A stretch of 64,000 nucleotides of DNA from Trichobilharzia regenti (GCA_944472135.2 OX235265.1:60275112-60339111), one strand, 5' to 3'; counted from the first letter of the stretch, positions 21,412-32,959 are shown. Notes: a model not told the origin generated them from the sequence alone. Numbers and translations: made by a program.

Positions 21412-21799
21412 TTCCTTTATTCCAAAACAGTACTAATGATACATTGTGGAATTTTCAGCATTTGGTACATTATTGCGTCTAATTTTACCGAATAACATCA
21501 AAAACACTTATAAAGATAATATTACAGGATTGTTAATGGCAGTGACAGTGTAGTCATATATTTACAAAAAAATTGTAAATAGTAATAAGGTTAGTACCTA
21601 AGATTACCAGTTAATTGAGGTGGAGTAATCATAGGTTACAAATAGGCGATAATAAAAGGGTCAGTTATTTAGCTAACAACATGGTAATTCATAAGTTTCA
21701 CGCTTTACATTTGTTTCTGTCGCATATAACACGGGCCAAATGTAGTATCGTTGAGTTCCTATACTTGATAGTACGAACATATAATCTTTTGTACTGACT

Positions 21800-23095
21800 T
21801 CTGGTTCTACCAGATGAGATGCAGCAAGGGAAGAGTTGAGAACAGAGGGGGTTTTGAGGGTCAGACAATATAGATTTAAACTATTTCTTGGATGAGTTTA
21901 GATGTCTATCAACTAATTTAGCGATTAACCTACTAAGTCGCACACCATTTGCCCTACTGACAACATTTAATACTCATCAGAATGACATAGTCCATTTTCA
22001 GTAGACCAGGGAAGACTAAGGAGAAGCAGTAAACTACAATAGGTAAGATACACAAGTTAACAAATTGTACAAACATAGTTTGAGTAATTCCAGATAAGTC
22101 TAGCTTCCAAATGTACTAGCTTAGACAGAACATCTTATTGGAGATCAGTAAAATATTGGATGACCAAATAAGGTCAGAGGATACAACTATACCGAGGTGT
22201 TTTGTGTTAGACCTAGTTTCTATCACAGTCCCCTCTATGCTACAAGTATCGCGTGCATTAACCAGTCGTTGTAGATCACGTTTATGTCTAAAGGAGAAGT
22301 CAGTAGTTTGGTATTTTGAGGGATTTAACGTAAGACCATGTAGCTTAGATCACTGACTGATGTCCGACAAAAAGCAATTAAGTTTACAACAGTTTGATTA
22401 GGACTTGACAGGAAGCAAGACGGTCAGATTATTAGCATATTTCACATAGATGATTTCATTCAATAAAGATACATCATGTGCGAAGAGGTGAGGTACTCAC
22501 GAGGTGAGGTACTTCAACTCACCTCGTCTCCACCCTCGAGGCGGTAACAAGCATTGTGCGTCGGTGGTATAGCGGTTAGGACGCTCGCCGGCCATGCATA
22601 TGGTCCGGGGTTCGATCCCCGGCCACCGACGCACTCCTTTACCTCTCTGAGTCAGAAATAATGCTGGTAAGGAGGAAAGGTTGGGCATGAGGCTAGCAAC
22701 CCCATCCTGTAAAAATAAAACACTGCTACAGAAACTTCAAGCCACTAGCTTGGAGCCCTATGTTCCACTGGGAACGTGAAGGAAAAATTATTATTTATTT
22801 GTTATTTATTATTATGTGCGAAGAAAGAAAAAAGAAAAGCAGAGAGAACAGCACCCAGAGGAACATCAGCCTCAGTACGCAAGGCAGAAGAAGATTCACC
22901 CTTATATACAGTATACTGCATTCTCTTTGAGAAATAAGAATGCAACCAGTTAACAGCCCAGGACTCGGTTTGCCTAAGAGAAAGCTTATTTAACAGAAGG
23001 CATCTAGATACTCAGTCAAAAACAGATGTGTAGTCAAGCAAGGAGACAATGTTATGATGTAATACAGCTGCAACCTGCCTACCCTGCCTTTCCAG
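21800..23095 (-). pseudogene. CR1/Jockey-like non-LTR RT remnant, interrupted by SINE-2
   Basis: On the minus strand, degenerate RT motifs follow in order. LLLNKL..WAVNWLHSYFSKR lies near 22900-22980 and a DVPLGAVLS block (motif B-like) near 22850-22880. After the inserted SINE come KYANNLTVL (motif C-like, the Asp pair changed to Asn), LTLNPSKYQTTDFSF and TKHLGIVVSSDLIWSSNI. A post-RT stretch with YCFSLVFPGLLKMDYVIL is near 22000. This order is typical of CR1/Jockey-group elements (the schistosome Perere/SR group is the likely home). Stops and frameshifts are many, so it is an old copy. Confidence 0.65.
22486..22812 (+). mobile_element. SINE-2 with 70-bp 5' extension, inserted in the CR1-like copy
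   Basis: The SINE-2 proper is 22557-22787: GCGTCGGTGGTATAGCGGTT head, GGTTCGATCCCCGG, GAACGTGAAGG, A-tract. ATGTGCGAAG occurs on both sides (about 22476-22485 and 22814-22823), so the inserted unit includes about 70 bp upstream of the tRNA-like head. That stretch contains GAGGTGAGGTACT twice. The extra piece may be 5' co-mobilised sequence or a separate local duplication. Confidence 0.7.
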
Positions 23096-23099
23096 CTAA

Positions 23100-23890
23100 C
23101 ATATTGTTTGATTTTCTCTTATATAACTTCTAGTTTTATTCAGTCAGTATTTGGTTAATATTTGTTATGACAGAAAATTAATAAATAAAAATAAAGTAAT
23201 AAATAAATAAAATAATAAAAATAAAGTATGCGGGGTATCTTATAAGAATCGATTAATTCAAATATATGCAATCTGGAACTCAGTTCAGTAGACAAAAAAA
23301 CAACATATTATTACCATGCAAGGTCAGTAAAATCTGTATTAACACTTTTGTAGTTCAGAACATGAAATGTAGCTCGAACCTGAAGTTCATATCAATTACT
23401 GATCCTGACACTTAAAATCGCATAAAGACTAAAGTCAAAACCTGAACATATTCACATTTAACTCTAAGATTCATATCAGCGGTCAAAACCTGTAGGGTTT
23501 AGCCACTTTTCATATATCCTGATTATGGTTGATATATTTTAGTCTAATCTTTATCCAGTAACGACAATATGTTCTCTAAATTGACTAATAGACTGACTGA
23601 GTGCCCCACTGATTAACAGAAAGATAAGCGTAAAGCTTACACACAAGCATATGAGTCTGAATAGCTAAATGTTGAAGAAAAAATGGGATTGGTCGAATTA
23701 CAGAATTAGTGAGGCGACTACAACTAACTTTCCTGGTTATGATCAAAAGTGAAATTAAGGAAAATCGTTTCGTCTCATTTGAAATTCGTCAACTGGGTGT
23801 AGTGCCTGCATCCCAAGTAAGTGATTCTATTCTCAAAACAACTTTAACAAAAGTACGCGAGATGTCGAAGATATAAATAAATATATCTGC
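23100..23890. other. No recognisable gene
   Basis: AT-rich, with an AATAAA/AAATAAT-rich patch at 23175-23230. No coding or repeat assignment. Confidence 0.4.
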
Positions 23891-23900
23891 ACTATTTAAT

Positions 23901-23980
23901 TGGTGGATGGTGACTAGCAGTGGAATCCAGGATGCGCATTTCTTCCTATTTGGGACTCGTCAGCTGGATCTGCACTATTA
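23901..23980 (-). ncRNA. Hammerhead-ribozyme-like block (Sm-alpha type), near intact
   Basis: On the minus strand it reads ATCCAG, CTGACGAG, TCCCAAATAGGA, AGAAA, TGCGCA, TC, CTGGAT. CTGANGA and GAAA are both present. The loop-I arms ATCCAG/CTGGAT are perfectly complementary, the stem III sequence TGCGCA is self-complementary, and the cleavage triplet would be ATC. The base before GAAA is A where the Sm-alpha-type core has C, which breaks the pair closing stem II and may weaken activity. The 3' flank CACTGCTAGTCACCATCCACC matches 33229-33247. The tRNA-like 5' half of the SINE is missing here. Confidence 0.75.
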
Positions 23981-24186
23981 TGAATGATTTTGATTCATGT
24001 CACAAATACTCAAATACAATTAGTGTTGTAACGGAGTGTTAGTGATTTGTTGGTTGTTGCCTATCCTGAATACAATGCACCTTCAGACAGCTGATCACTT
24101 GGGAAATATTCACAACACTGAGATAGACATAGAAGTCAGATTTAACTGAGATAATCACGAACACAACAACTATTATACGGAATACA

Positions 24187-24188
24187 GA

Positions 24189-24223
<35 letters not shown>
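24187..24223. repeat. (TA)n microsatellite
   Basis: About 18 TA units, just beyond the 3' end of the gag-like fragment. Confidence 0.95.
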
Positions 24224-24224
<1 letters not shown>

Positions 24225-24254
24225 TTATTATTACTACACTGAAATGAACATGGA

Positions 24255-24660
24255 TTACTGTTCACCGAAAATTTGGGATGAAACGATGACTGTAACATCG
24301 AAAGATGATTCAAGTGAGTTGTTTAGCAAAATGAAATCAATAAATTTTTTTGTGCTCGATAGTACCAAATTTGCACAATAACAATCGAACTTTAGCAGCA
24401 TCATTAAACATGGAGTATTCAATACCAAAAGTTCCTCCATAATGGTTGAACCATGTGTCGAATACTAAACCAGATACTGGGTCGTAGTTGAAATCACTGA
24501 TAAAGTTTGAGATGCGGGCATATTTGTCTGAATAAGATACTGGGGGAACTTGAATAACCAGCTTCTGAGTGAGAGCTTCGATTAATTTCAGTTGAGCTGC
24601 TTTATTCGGAACTTGCTGTAGCTGCAAGATGGATTTGAGATCATCCAAAGAGATAGACAT
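24255..24660 (-). pseudogene. Gag-like fragment of an LTR retrotransposon
   Basis: The minus strand starts with an ATG (24660) and reads about 107 residues including SDFNYDPVSGLVFDTWFNHY and NDAAKVRLLLCKFGTIEHKK. An overlapping frame continues with DFILLNNSLESSFDVTVIVSSQIFGEQ and then a stop. The spacing of F-x-x-W-F-x-x-Y, AAKVRLLL-KL, EH and a terminal IFGEQ is what I know from gag-type proteins of flatworm Gypsy-like retrotransposons; this is recognition from memory, not a search. The two frames are split at a run of seven A (minus strand) near 24348, so one indel separates them. No zinc knuckle, protease or RT follows, and I found no LTR pair. Confidence 0.5.
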
Positions 24661-24664
24661 TGTA

Positions 24665-25915
24665 AGTGGAATGAAATTAACACAGTCGAAAATATGTTAT
24701 AACTGCATTGAACTGAATAAACCCCGTCGACGCTTTGCTATATTTGCGCTGCCAATTGCTATAACGGTAATGAACTCGACTGGTAGCCACACAAATATCA
24801 AAAGACAAAGGTTGGCCTGTGACTGTAAGATACTGTACTGTACATTTAATAGGAAAACGATACATGATATTTATACATTTTCTTTACCACAATAAAGTTG
24901 GCTCACAGCCGTGAGAAATGATTGATTATACAATAAGTTACAATATGCACGAAAAAGGATGATATACTATTTTTAAATATGCCGTTCATTTAAGCGTGTG
25001 TCTAAATACCTGAGCCTTTTTAATTTATGTTTTGTTGTAGGTACTTGCGAGTTAGGCATTGATTAAGTGGGTACACTGTGTTTAATAAGACTAGTATATC
25101 GTGTATTATGTAATCAGCACAACCTGTCCCTTACGAGACTCTGAAGGTAAATTCTCAAGCAAAAGTTCCTTTTTCCTTGTCTTCAGTGGTGAATGACGAG
25201 ATATCTTACTTTTGGATTACAGGTAACCACTCATAGCTTTATCTACATTAACCCTAACTCAAAAGAGGCTTTTTTATATGGTATTTATTTTTGAAGAGAC
25301 ATAGATCAGCAAAGAATTTTCTTCTGTTCACTTCAAAACTGTACAGTTATATCGTGATCTGAAATGTCAGGAAACTGCTTATAAAGGTCAGTTTTGGATA
25401 TCATTTGGTAACAAAATATTTGAAATTACTTGTCAAGAAGAATGAAAGATTATGTAATCTGAAAACAATACATGTTGAAATTCCTCATAAATGATTATCA
25501 TTAGAAAGCTGTAAGCACCGGGAAACATGACTATTGTTCAAAACAGTCAGAGATTTAGAATATTTATAAAGTATGTCTTTAAGTAAGGATTTTGAAAAGA
25601 AAGAATAAGAGGGAAAAATCAAATCAATGTGGACTAACTGATTAAAAATGCACATTAAATTTTTTTTCAAAATAATCGTTACTGAGCAAAGAATATTCTC
25701 ATTCGATAACTCCTTCTTCATCAGGTTCTACAGTCATACATGTATAATAGTGAATGAATTAATGTTATTAACAATATTAATGCTGTTTAAATAACACCTA
25801 ATCGATAATAATATCAGTGGATTACAGTTCAACAGCGTCAACATAACAATACACTGAATATCAGAAAAGTTAGGGAAAATAATAATACAAAATCATGAAT
25901 TTATAGTCTCCACTG
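24665..25915. other. No recognisable gene
   Basis: AT-rich, with no supported coding region. Around 25690-25735 a TTCTTCATCAGGTTCTACAG stretch resembles PLE non-coding ends but is too short to assign. Confidence 0.4.
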
Positions 25916-25919
25916 AAGG

Positions 25920-26250
25920 CCGGTCAGGGTAGTAGTAGTAGTGTCTGGACTTGCTTCTTTTGCACACAAAGCACCTGTTGTTCCGAGTGAATCGGGATAG
26001 TTTTGTTTAACCACACTGGTAGATATTCCAGAGCATGAAAAATCAAGTTCCTAGAGCAACGGGCAATATAACTCGCACCACAAGCACAGCTGAATTCGTA
26101 AATACAATTATTATCATTCATTCGATGTTGTTGATAACACTAATTCATTCACTACTATGTATATATAACTGTAGAACATGATGACGAATTCATCGAGAAG
26201 AATATTCTTTGTTCACTAAACATTTTTTTTGGAATATGGATTACTTACCA
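25920..26250 (-). mobile_element. PLE GIY-YIG domain fragment
   Basis: A minus-strand 65-codon frame (25924-26121) carries NCIYEFSCACGASYIARCSRNL, the GIY-YIG start seen in the intact element at 19 kb (CIYQFECVCGSKYIGRTERRL), with YIG changed to YIA. It then jumps to CVQKKQVQTLLLLP, the C-terminal end. The middle of the domain is deleted. Confidence 0.7.
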
Positions 26251-26859
26251 AATTACTCTACTAGCTGTAAAAAGGAGAAGTTCAAGACCGCAGTAGTAAA
26301 AAGGATTTGATAAACCACTTGTGTATACACAGTCCAGAGTTTTCCTTGTGTGTTCAGAACATGTATTGAGAAACCTTTCGAACAACTCTGAAGAATTTTT
26401 ATATGGATGCAGAATAATTAAATAGGAACAAGGTTCTCAAGAATTCAAATGTTGGTTAGTCTAATCTCCCCTTTCACCGACCAGATTGTAAGATGATCTT
26501 CTACGTGTCTAGACAATATCATTTTCGGTCAAAGGTCAAATTAATAAAATTAAAATTAGGAATTAAAATGCCATAATAAACATGGGGACAGATAAAAACT
26601 TAGACAAAGTAGCATAATAATCACTGGGATGATTGACATATTGTCCAATTAGTTGGTTAGAAATGTAGAAATAACAAAATAGGCAGGATGTTTGGATAAA
26701 AAATCTAGTGGGATCATCACTGATGTGACAAATAATAGTTGATGCAATTAGGGATTTAATATGTATAAATAATAAAATGATAAAATAGGCAGAAAGTTCG
26801 GAGAAGAAAGGTAACGGGATAGTCATTATTAGAACAAGACATAAGCGAACAATATTGTT

Positions 26860-27165
26860 TTCAATTAGATCTTCATCAGGCTTTACTCTTATTTACATAG
26901 TTTTATATATAAAATTTTTTAACCCATGGGTTAATTAAATTAATTCATCAAAAATCAACAAACCAATCACAGAAAATGATCCGGCTAAGACCAAGGTGAG
27001 AAAAATTTGATGAAATTTTATAGTCATTGTCAAGTTTAGATAATTGATCGGGTAATAAAAGAATGATCGAATATAGAATCTTTAGTCTCTGTGTAATTAA
27101 CCTTGTTTCTATATTAGATCATTCTTTTATTACCCGACCAATTATCTAAACTTGACAAGCCTCAT
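26860..27165 (+). mobile_element. PLE N-terminal scrap joined to a 52-bp-arm hairpin
   Basis: 26985-27027 (GACCAAGGTGAGAAAAATTTGATGAAATTTTATAGTCA) matches the start region of the intact PLE frame (20433-20480, other strand). Directly after it a hairpin begins. Arm 27028-27079 is the reverse complement of 27107-27158 with about two mismatches in 52 bp and a 27-bp loop. Confidence 0.65.
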
Positions 27166-27204
27166 GTACACACACAAATAATTATATATATAAGTGCGAT
27201 TGTA

Positions 27205-27535
27205 CAGTATTACGTAACTCCTTTTTAACAACTGTTTGTGACAACTCATCACCTTTTTTACCACCCTAGTTTCATTAACACCCAATTTTCTTGACCGTCC
27301 GCACAAAACTTACTAATTCACACCCTTTTAGTTAAACTGACCATGGGCGATTATATTTTTGTTTGACGAATTTAACGTACACATACATACAAAACAACCT
27401 GATATATATTTATGATTGTACAGCTAAGAAAATGAATTCTCCGAAAAGAGACTGTATGCTGAACTACGTGTTTTGTTTTCATTAATACGTGGATGGGGAT
27501 TATTCATGAATTAAAATTCTAATTTTGTATACAAC
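27205..27535 (+). repeat. Repeat G (PLE-associated non-coding), copy 1, uninterrupted
   Basis: TATTACGTAACTCCTTTTTAACAACTG ... CACCCAATTTTCTT ... TGACGAATTTAACGTACAC ... GTACAGCTAAGAAAATGAATTC ... TTTTGTTTTCATTAATACGTGGATGGGGATTA. The same sequence occurs at 35262-35405 and 35700-35860, where a SINE-1 splits it. Both copies precede PLE GIY-YIG fragments in the same orientation, so it is probably PLE terminal or inter-unit sequence. Confidence 0.75.
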
Positions 27536-27540
27536 TTTAC

Positions 27541-27775
27541 ATGAATCTATGGGAGCATTTACTTTGGGAGAACAGAAAAAGGCCATATCACAGATTCTCT
27601 GAAAATTCGCATCTGAAGGGAACAAATGCTTTGAAAAGTGCTATCGCTGGACATCTTGTTGATACGGTTCATGAGGTGGACAGCATGAAATCCTTGATGA
27701 CTATTATTACACAATACAACTCAGCTATCCTCAGATTTGCGAAGCAGTCGCTGTCAAACATTTAAAACCTGACTT
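27541..27775 (+). pseudogene. PLE GIY-YIG C-terminal fragment
   Basis: 74 codons with LKSAIAGHLVDTVHEVDSMKSLMTIITQYNSAILRFAKQ, matching the SSITKHLVDYGHDIDAVKSFTIVSKQRN-type part of the PLE GIY-YIG domain. The YIG motif itself is missing; the preceding residues are WEHLLW. Confidence 0.7.
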
Positions 27776-27864
27776 TTGTGTTCAGAATGATTCACTCATT
27801 AGTCTTCTTTTGTCTTGGTGACTCAGCGTATAATCATTTTGTCTCAGTTGATTACATAATATTT

Positions 27865-28048
27865 TTTATTACAGCTTGATTCCACATTGCATTTTTGGTA
27901 CAAGTATGGAATTTTCAGCACGGATATCGATAGCCCAAATTTTGCAGACCGACCATAGATATCAGGTGTTCGTCGGCAGGGGATCGAACCTTGGACCATG
28001 TGCATGGTCGGCGAGAGTCCTAACCACTGTGCCGCCAACGCTTCCATT
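27865..28048 (-). mobile_element. SINE-3 (tRNA-headed), copy 1
   Basis: On the minus strand there is a GCGTTGGCGGCACAGTGGTTAGG-like head, GGTTCGATCCCCTGCC, and a body through ATATCTATGGTCGGTCTGC, ATCGATATCCGTGCTGAAAA, CAAAAATGCAATGTGGAATC and AAGCTGTAATAAAAAA. The head resembles SINE-2 but the body differs. A near-identical copy is at 28930-29115, and a third, older one at 39150-39298. Confidence 0.75.
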
Positions 28049-28049
28049 C

Positions 28050-28925
28050 CCCTCATTATTTTTTCTCTGGTGTAATTCAGTCCTTTTTGTTTCTGTGACT
28101 TGAGTTAAGCTCACCACACCATCATAAACTTCTCTCCTCTTGTCTTGAGACTGCGATTCAATTTCCAATGTACCCAACCATTAACTTTGTGTGTAGGTAT
28201 TTTTTTAAAATCTGGCCTCCTTCATAAATTAGATAAGTGGAACTTTTGAACACTGTTTATTAACATGTGTTCCTCTTAATGAAAATCATGTTGATCCTTA
28301 AAAGTATGACGAAATTCTGTGTACATTTACATAATCAACTTTTAAGTTGTAAACAGATGGAAAGAATTCAATGATGAAATAGATGATGACTTCATATTAT
28401 TCTGCGCACACATTTTCTGTTGCTGTGTTTAAAAACAGTGACTTCAGCACCACACACTTCCATTTCACCCTGTATTCTGTAGCCATTTTAGATGTTTTCA
28501 CGGCTGCTTACAGGCTTAATTCATAATTCACTTATGAATTATCTAAATATATAGCCATGTTATTAAGCCCCCTAAAAAGCCACTCGAAATCTTGCTTACA
28601 GACTCCCATTTCCACTTCACGTGTTTCCCTCGGAAATCCAACTCGTCACTTCTCATTCAGGTGCCACCCAAGGGTCTAGTGTATGATATCAATTAGCTGG
28701 TATATATACTACACTCAGACACCTATCGATACTTTTGTAAATCAAGAACTGGTGAAATTTATAACAATTTTCACTTTACAACCTCCTCCTTTAGTGAACC
28801 TGAACAAAGCAAGCAGTAAATATGATACTATTTTGTTGTCAACTGTATATAAACTAATGTACACCTTTTATGTTAACAGTATCGGTGTGTGAAACCTGAA
28901 TACTGTGGTAACATGTATTTATTTT
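28050..28925. other. No recognisable gene
   Basis: AT-rich DNA between two SINE-3 copies; I see nothing that can be assigned. Confidence 0.4.
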
Positions 28926-28929
28926 TTTA

Positions 28930-29115
28930 TTTTTTTTTTATTACAGCTTGATTCCACACTGCATTTTTGGTACAAGTATGGAATTTTCAGCACGGATATC
29001 GGTAGCCCAAATTTTGCAGGCCGACTATAGATATCAGGTGTGGGTCGGCAGGGGATCGAACCTTGGACAATGTGCTTGGTCGACGAGAGTCCTAACCACT
29101 GTGCCGCCGACGCAC
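28930..29115 (-). mobile_element. SINE-3 (tRNA-headed), copy 2
   Basis: Nearly identical to 27865-28048 over its whole length (for example CAAAAATGCAGTGTGGAATC and AGCACGGATATCGGTAGCCC on one or other strand). The two copies lie about 1.07 kb apart in the same orientation and end in an A-rich tail (minus strand). Confidence 0.75.
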
Positions 29116-29374
29116 CATGTAATTCCATATTGATTGATTTATTAGATAAATCACATTTCAACCAGAAGTTTTTGTTCATAATAACATCAAATATAACTCC
29201 ACAACTTTGAAACTGAGATTTTTATAGTTCTTGTACTTTTTTCCCATTTGTCGTCGGTGTAGTGAAATTCCCCGAATGTTTGGATGTATACGAAAGATTA
29301 TATGAATAAGAATAAAAAAGAACAACAAATGTGATGTGAATGCCAAATATATACAGAAAGTTGACAACACCAAG

Positions 29375-29600
29375 AACTAACACCGTACAAATTGCTCAGC
29401 AAGTTAGAAGAAGAAAATTGAGATAGACTGAGCATAAGCTAAGGAGGCCATCGAATGACACTGTGTGCCACGCAATGCCTCAAATGGAGGAAGAGGAGAT
29501 GAGAGATTATGAGCAATCGTGGACCCAGCTGAAGAGGACAGCATAAAATAGAAGGAAATAGAGAACTAAGAACCCAAAGGAACAATAATAATACTTTACA
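29375..29600 (+). mobile_element. RTE family B 3' end, variant
   Basis: ATTGCTCAGCAAGTTAGAAG, GAGGAGATGAGAGATTATGAGCAATCG and GAACCCAAAGGAACAATAATAATAC match the 3' end at 34490-34795 more closely than the 11.6 or 18.4 kb copies, so these two form a subfamily. Confidence 0.65.
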
Positions 29601-30002
29601 AAGAAGGAATTTTGGGAGTCTTACTTAGGATTTTAAGCAAGGCAGGAATAGAGCGATATTCTTACCTATGAACTCACTTAGAAACAAATTATTTCGGTTG
29701 AAGGATCCTGTTGAGGTCGTTAACTGACTTTATTTAATACTTTGAAATGATCATAAAGTCAAATACGTAGGTCGAAGACTAGAACTGGGTCAATTAGATT
29801 AGTGGAGCACAAAACGTCAGAGATATCAATATTGATAGACTTTAATCAAATAAGAAATCTAGGAAATAGTTCACCTATAGCACTACATTCAACTACAAAC
29901 AACCGTACAGTTGGTGGGGCATGATGACAGTCTTAAAAAGTATAAACTGACAGGGTGGTTGGATATGTTAATAGCTGAAGCTATATTTGTGTAATCAATC
30001 GA

Positions 30003-30245
30003 AAATAATACTCAAGTATTGATTTGTAGGGATTCGTTTCATTGGTTGGAGGATTTCATCACGAGCTGACATCAGTTATAGAACCATTGGAAAACCAACT
30101 GGGAGTACTGCCAGACAGCTGTCTCCTCCGTCCTAGTTTGGGACTCTTCATCAGTACGTACCCACCATCAGGGTTTGAACCCAGGGTCTTCTGGTTACAA
30201 GGCAGGCTAGCTCGTAGACCATTAAGCCACTGGGACTCGATTCAA
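30003..30245 (-). mobile_element. SINE-1
   Basis: Minus-orientation tail (CAAGTATTGATTTGTAGGGATT), body (GCTGTCTCCTCCGTCCTAG), B-box (GGGTTTGAACCC) and A-box side (GTAGACCATTAAGCCACTGGGA). Full from the tail to the tRNA-like head. Confidence 0.8.
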
Positions 30246-30249
30246 TGTC

Positions 30250-30905
30250 CAGTCCATGAACTCCAACTTCAAAAAATAGTACTATTTCACCATGTAATTT
30301 ATCCATTGCATAAACTAGTATGCAATTACAACTTTAATATCAATACACTAAATAGCCAGATACTTTAATTAATAGGCTTGTGGATAGTGGCCTTCTAACA
30401 TTACGTAATCGAACAGTAAAATAAAAAAAGGTGATAGGTGTTAATAAGCATGTTGGTTTATATGCAGAAGTTGCAAGAGCATCCCAGAGTGAGAAACAGA
30501 AATTAGACATTAATTAGGGGTGTAAAATTAACAGCATATTTTAGGCAAAAGTTATTATCTTAGTTTAAAATTAGTAAGTCGAATAGAGGTTAAATATTTA
30601 TGTCAATCGCATAAATGAAGACAAAAATAAAGGGTATGAAATGACTTTGTAAAAACTAACTAAAGTTAAAGTAATGAAAAAATCCTAATAAGATTTAAAA
30701 ATTTTCTTTACGGTTGGGAAAGACTGACCTTAATTTCTATCTGATGAACTCACAACCATTTAACTACAGTAATATGTAGTTGATTAAAACTAAATTCTTC
30801 TTTAAAATGTCAGTTTCGGAATGACTATTCAACTAATGACAAAAGATTGCAGTTCTGAAGTCTTTTACATATTTCAATCTCAATTTCCTTAGATTCAGCA
30901 CACAG
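30250..30905. other. No recognisable gene
   Basis: AT-rich sequence with no assignable coding or repeat feature. Confidence 0.4.
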
Positions 30906-30914
30906 ACGTACAGT

Positions 30915-31985
30915 CATATTATTATTGTTTTCTTTAAATCCTAGAGGAACATAGGGCTTCAGCCGCACGTCTTCATTGTGCTTTGTTCTCTTCCAACGTT
31001 TTTACATGGCTTCAAGTCTGCCCACATGCTTTGATCTCCTCTTCACATAACCTCCTCCATGCCACCCCATCCTCGCACTGACGACCAACTCGCCGATTCC
31101 CATCTGGAGTCCATTAGAGTAATGGCCTGTCTTATGATGTCACTTGATGGTTTGTTTTCCAAGAGTAAGGCCCATCCAGCTCCATTTCTTCCTGCCTATT
31201 TGTTTCACAGTCGGCTCCTGGTTGGTTCGCTCATTGCCAGAGATGCCTGTCGCTGATCTGTTCTGGCCGGTCATCTGATCTTGAGTAGTACTGAGCGAAG
31301 ACAACTGTTGATGAAGGTCTGTAGCTTGTTTGAGATGCTCTTTATGACGTGCCAAGCCTGTTCCGTATAGTAGCACTGACTTCACATCAGAGTTAAAAAT
31401 CCGGATCTTATTTTTTATGCTGACTGCTGTTGACCCCCACACAGAATTAATAGTAATGAAAGCTTGCCTTGCTTTCCTGATCCTCGCTCTTATGTCCTCA
31501 TCAGTTCCATCCGCCTGTAGTTGAAACGATGCTTTCCAGGTAGATAAAGGAGGTTGCTTCTTTCAAATTTCTCCAATTTATGCTGATTTTTGTCTGTTGT
31601 TGTTGCTGTTGCTGTTAGCCAGGAATCTTCATCACTTCTGTCTTCTCTATGTTCACCTGAAGGCCTCTCTTGTCTGGATGCTTCCTCTACCAACTTGTTG
31701 CTTTTCATTTGCATATCTTCCAGTTTGTGGGAAATCAGACATATATCATCGGCGAAGTCCAGATCCTCCAAGTTTTTTGTGAGGGTCCATTTTATGCCTG
31801 TTTCCTAACTGCCCGCTGCCTGTCACATTATCCAGTATACAGCAATCAGGAAAATCATTGTAGATAGTGGACAGCCTTATTTTACTCCCGTCCTCACTTC
31901 AAAGGATTCCGTGAGTTTCCTGTTGTGGACTACTTGACACACAGCATTGTCATAAACTGTTGGATGAGGTATATAACTGTTAGAT
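30915..31985 (-). mobile_element. RTE family B, RT motif C to 3' end (degenerate)
   Basis: Minus-strand pieces: LDFADDICLISHKLEDMQMKSNKLVEEAS near 31690-31770 (motif C, F-A-D-D), a TKVMKI-like region, WGSTAVSIKNKIRIFNSDVKSVLLYG (31370-31440), TGISGNERTNQEPTVKQIGRKKW, then the 3' block with GCCCTATGTTCCTCTAGGAT and an A-rich end near 30920. Broken by frameshifts. Confidence 0.75.
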
Positions 31986-31999
31986 AATTCCTGAATAAC

Positions 32000-32950
32000 T
32001 ATTTTTCTTCTCTATATGTTCTCACATATATGTAAACTGATATAGGCAGTTATAAGTAACATGAAAAGTGGACTTATCGATATTAGTCTGTCTCACTAAG
32101 CAACTTATTTGGTAAAGAGTGATTAATATGTCAGCTGAATATATCTTCTTGTACACAGTGTTTGTTTTCCGTTAATTTCATCCAGGCACTTCATAACTTG
32201 TAAATTCAAGCTTTGTAGTTATATATATAGTTTTTGTTTGTACTCGCTGTGATCGTGTGTTTATCAAAAGAAAGTTTTGCGGATATCTACTCTCCCATAG
32301 GCACTTTTCAATAGTGATGAGTTAATCATTAGGCTTTTCTTCAAAACATAGTTTTCCAGTGAATTAGAACAAAATGTATTTAAATTTAGATGCAATCCGC
32401 TTCAGAATTCTATACGATTGTATATTTTCATCTTTACTACGCAGATGTATAAGGTCTACAAACTAGAACTTCCTGTTTTGTTCGTATTCCATCGTGAATT
32501 GTACCCACATACCTGGATTGCTAAATAAGGTAGAAAAATGGAAGGCAGAGAAAGAATAGTGGATAGTTGTTCTGAAAATATCCCTGAATAGCTCATATTA
32601 GCACTCAGTGTGATCATTAGGTTCCCTGGTCCACTTCATTCTTGTAGATTAAGTAACCAATGGGTTGCATCATAGTAAGGGGAAAAATTTCAACATGGTC
32701 ATATCAAATTTCCGTTGAAAGCTGCTCATTCAGCCAAAGGTAGGATTATGTTGCAAAATCGAAACTAAATAGAGCCTAGTTGGTAGTTCTACTAAACGAT
32801 GTGATAGGTAGGCGAATTTCATAATAAAAGAAATGATGAATGAATGCTGCAGAATTACTTGTTGATGAATATCTCCGATTGTAAAACGATATAAAAAGTC
32901 TAACACGAAATTGTACGTAAACAAATATCACAACAGACTAGATGATCGAA
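32000..32950. other. No recognisable gene
   Basis: AT-rich sequence with no coding support. Confidence 0.4.
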
Positions 32951-32959
32951 TTGAATTTT

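Noticed and set aside
22557..22633. True tRNA gene
   Set aside because: The head pairs like a tRNA acceptor (GCGTCGG/CCGACGC), but the T arm has a register mismatch and it continues without a break into the SINE-2 body present in every copy.
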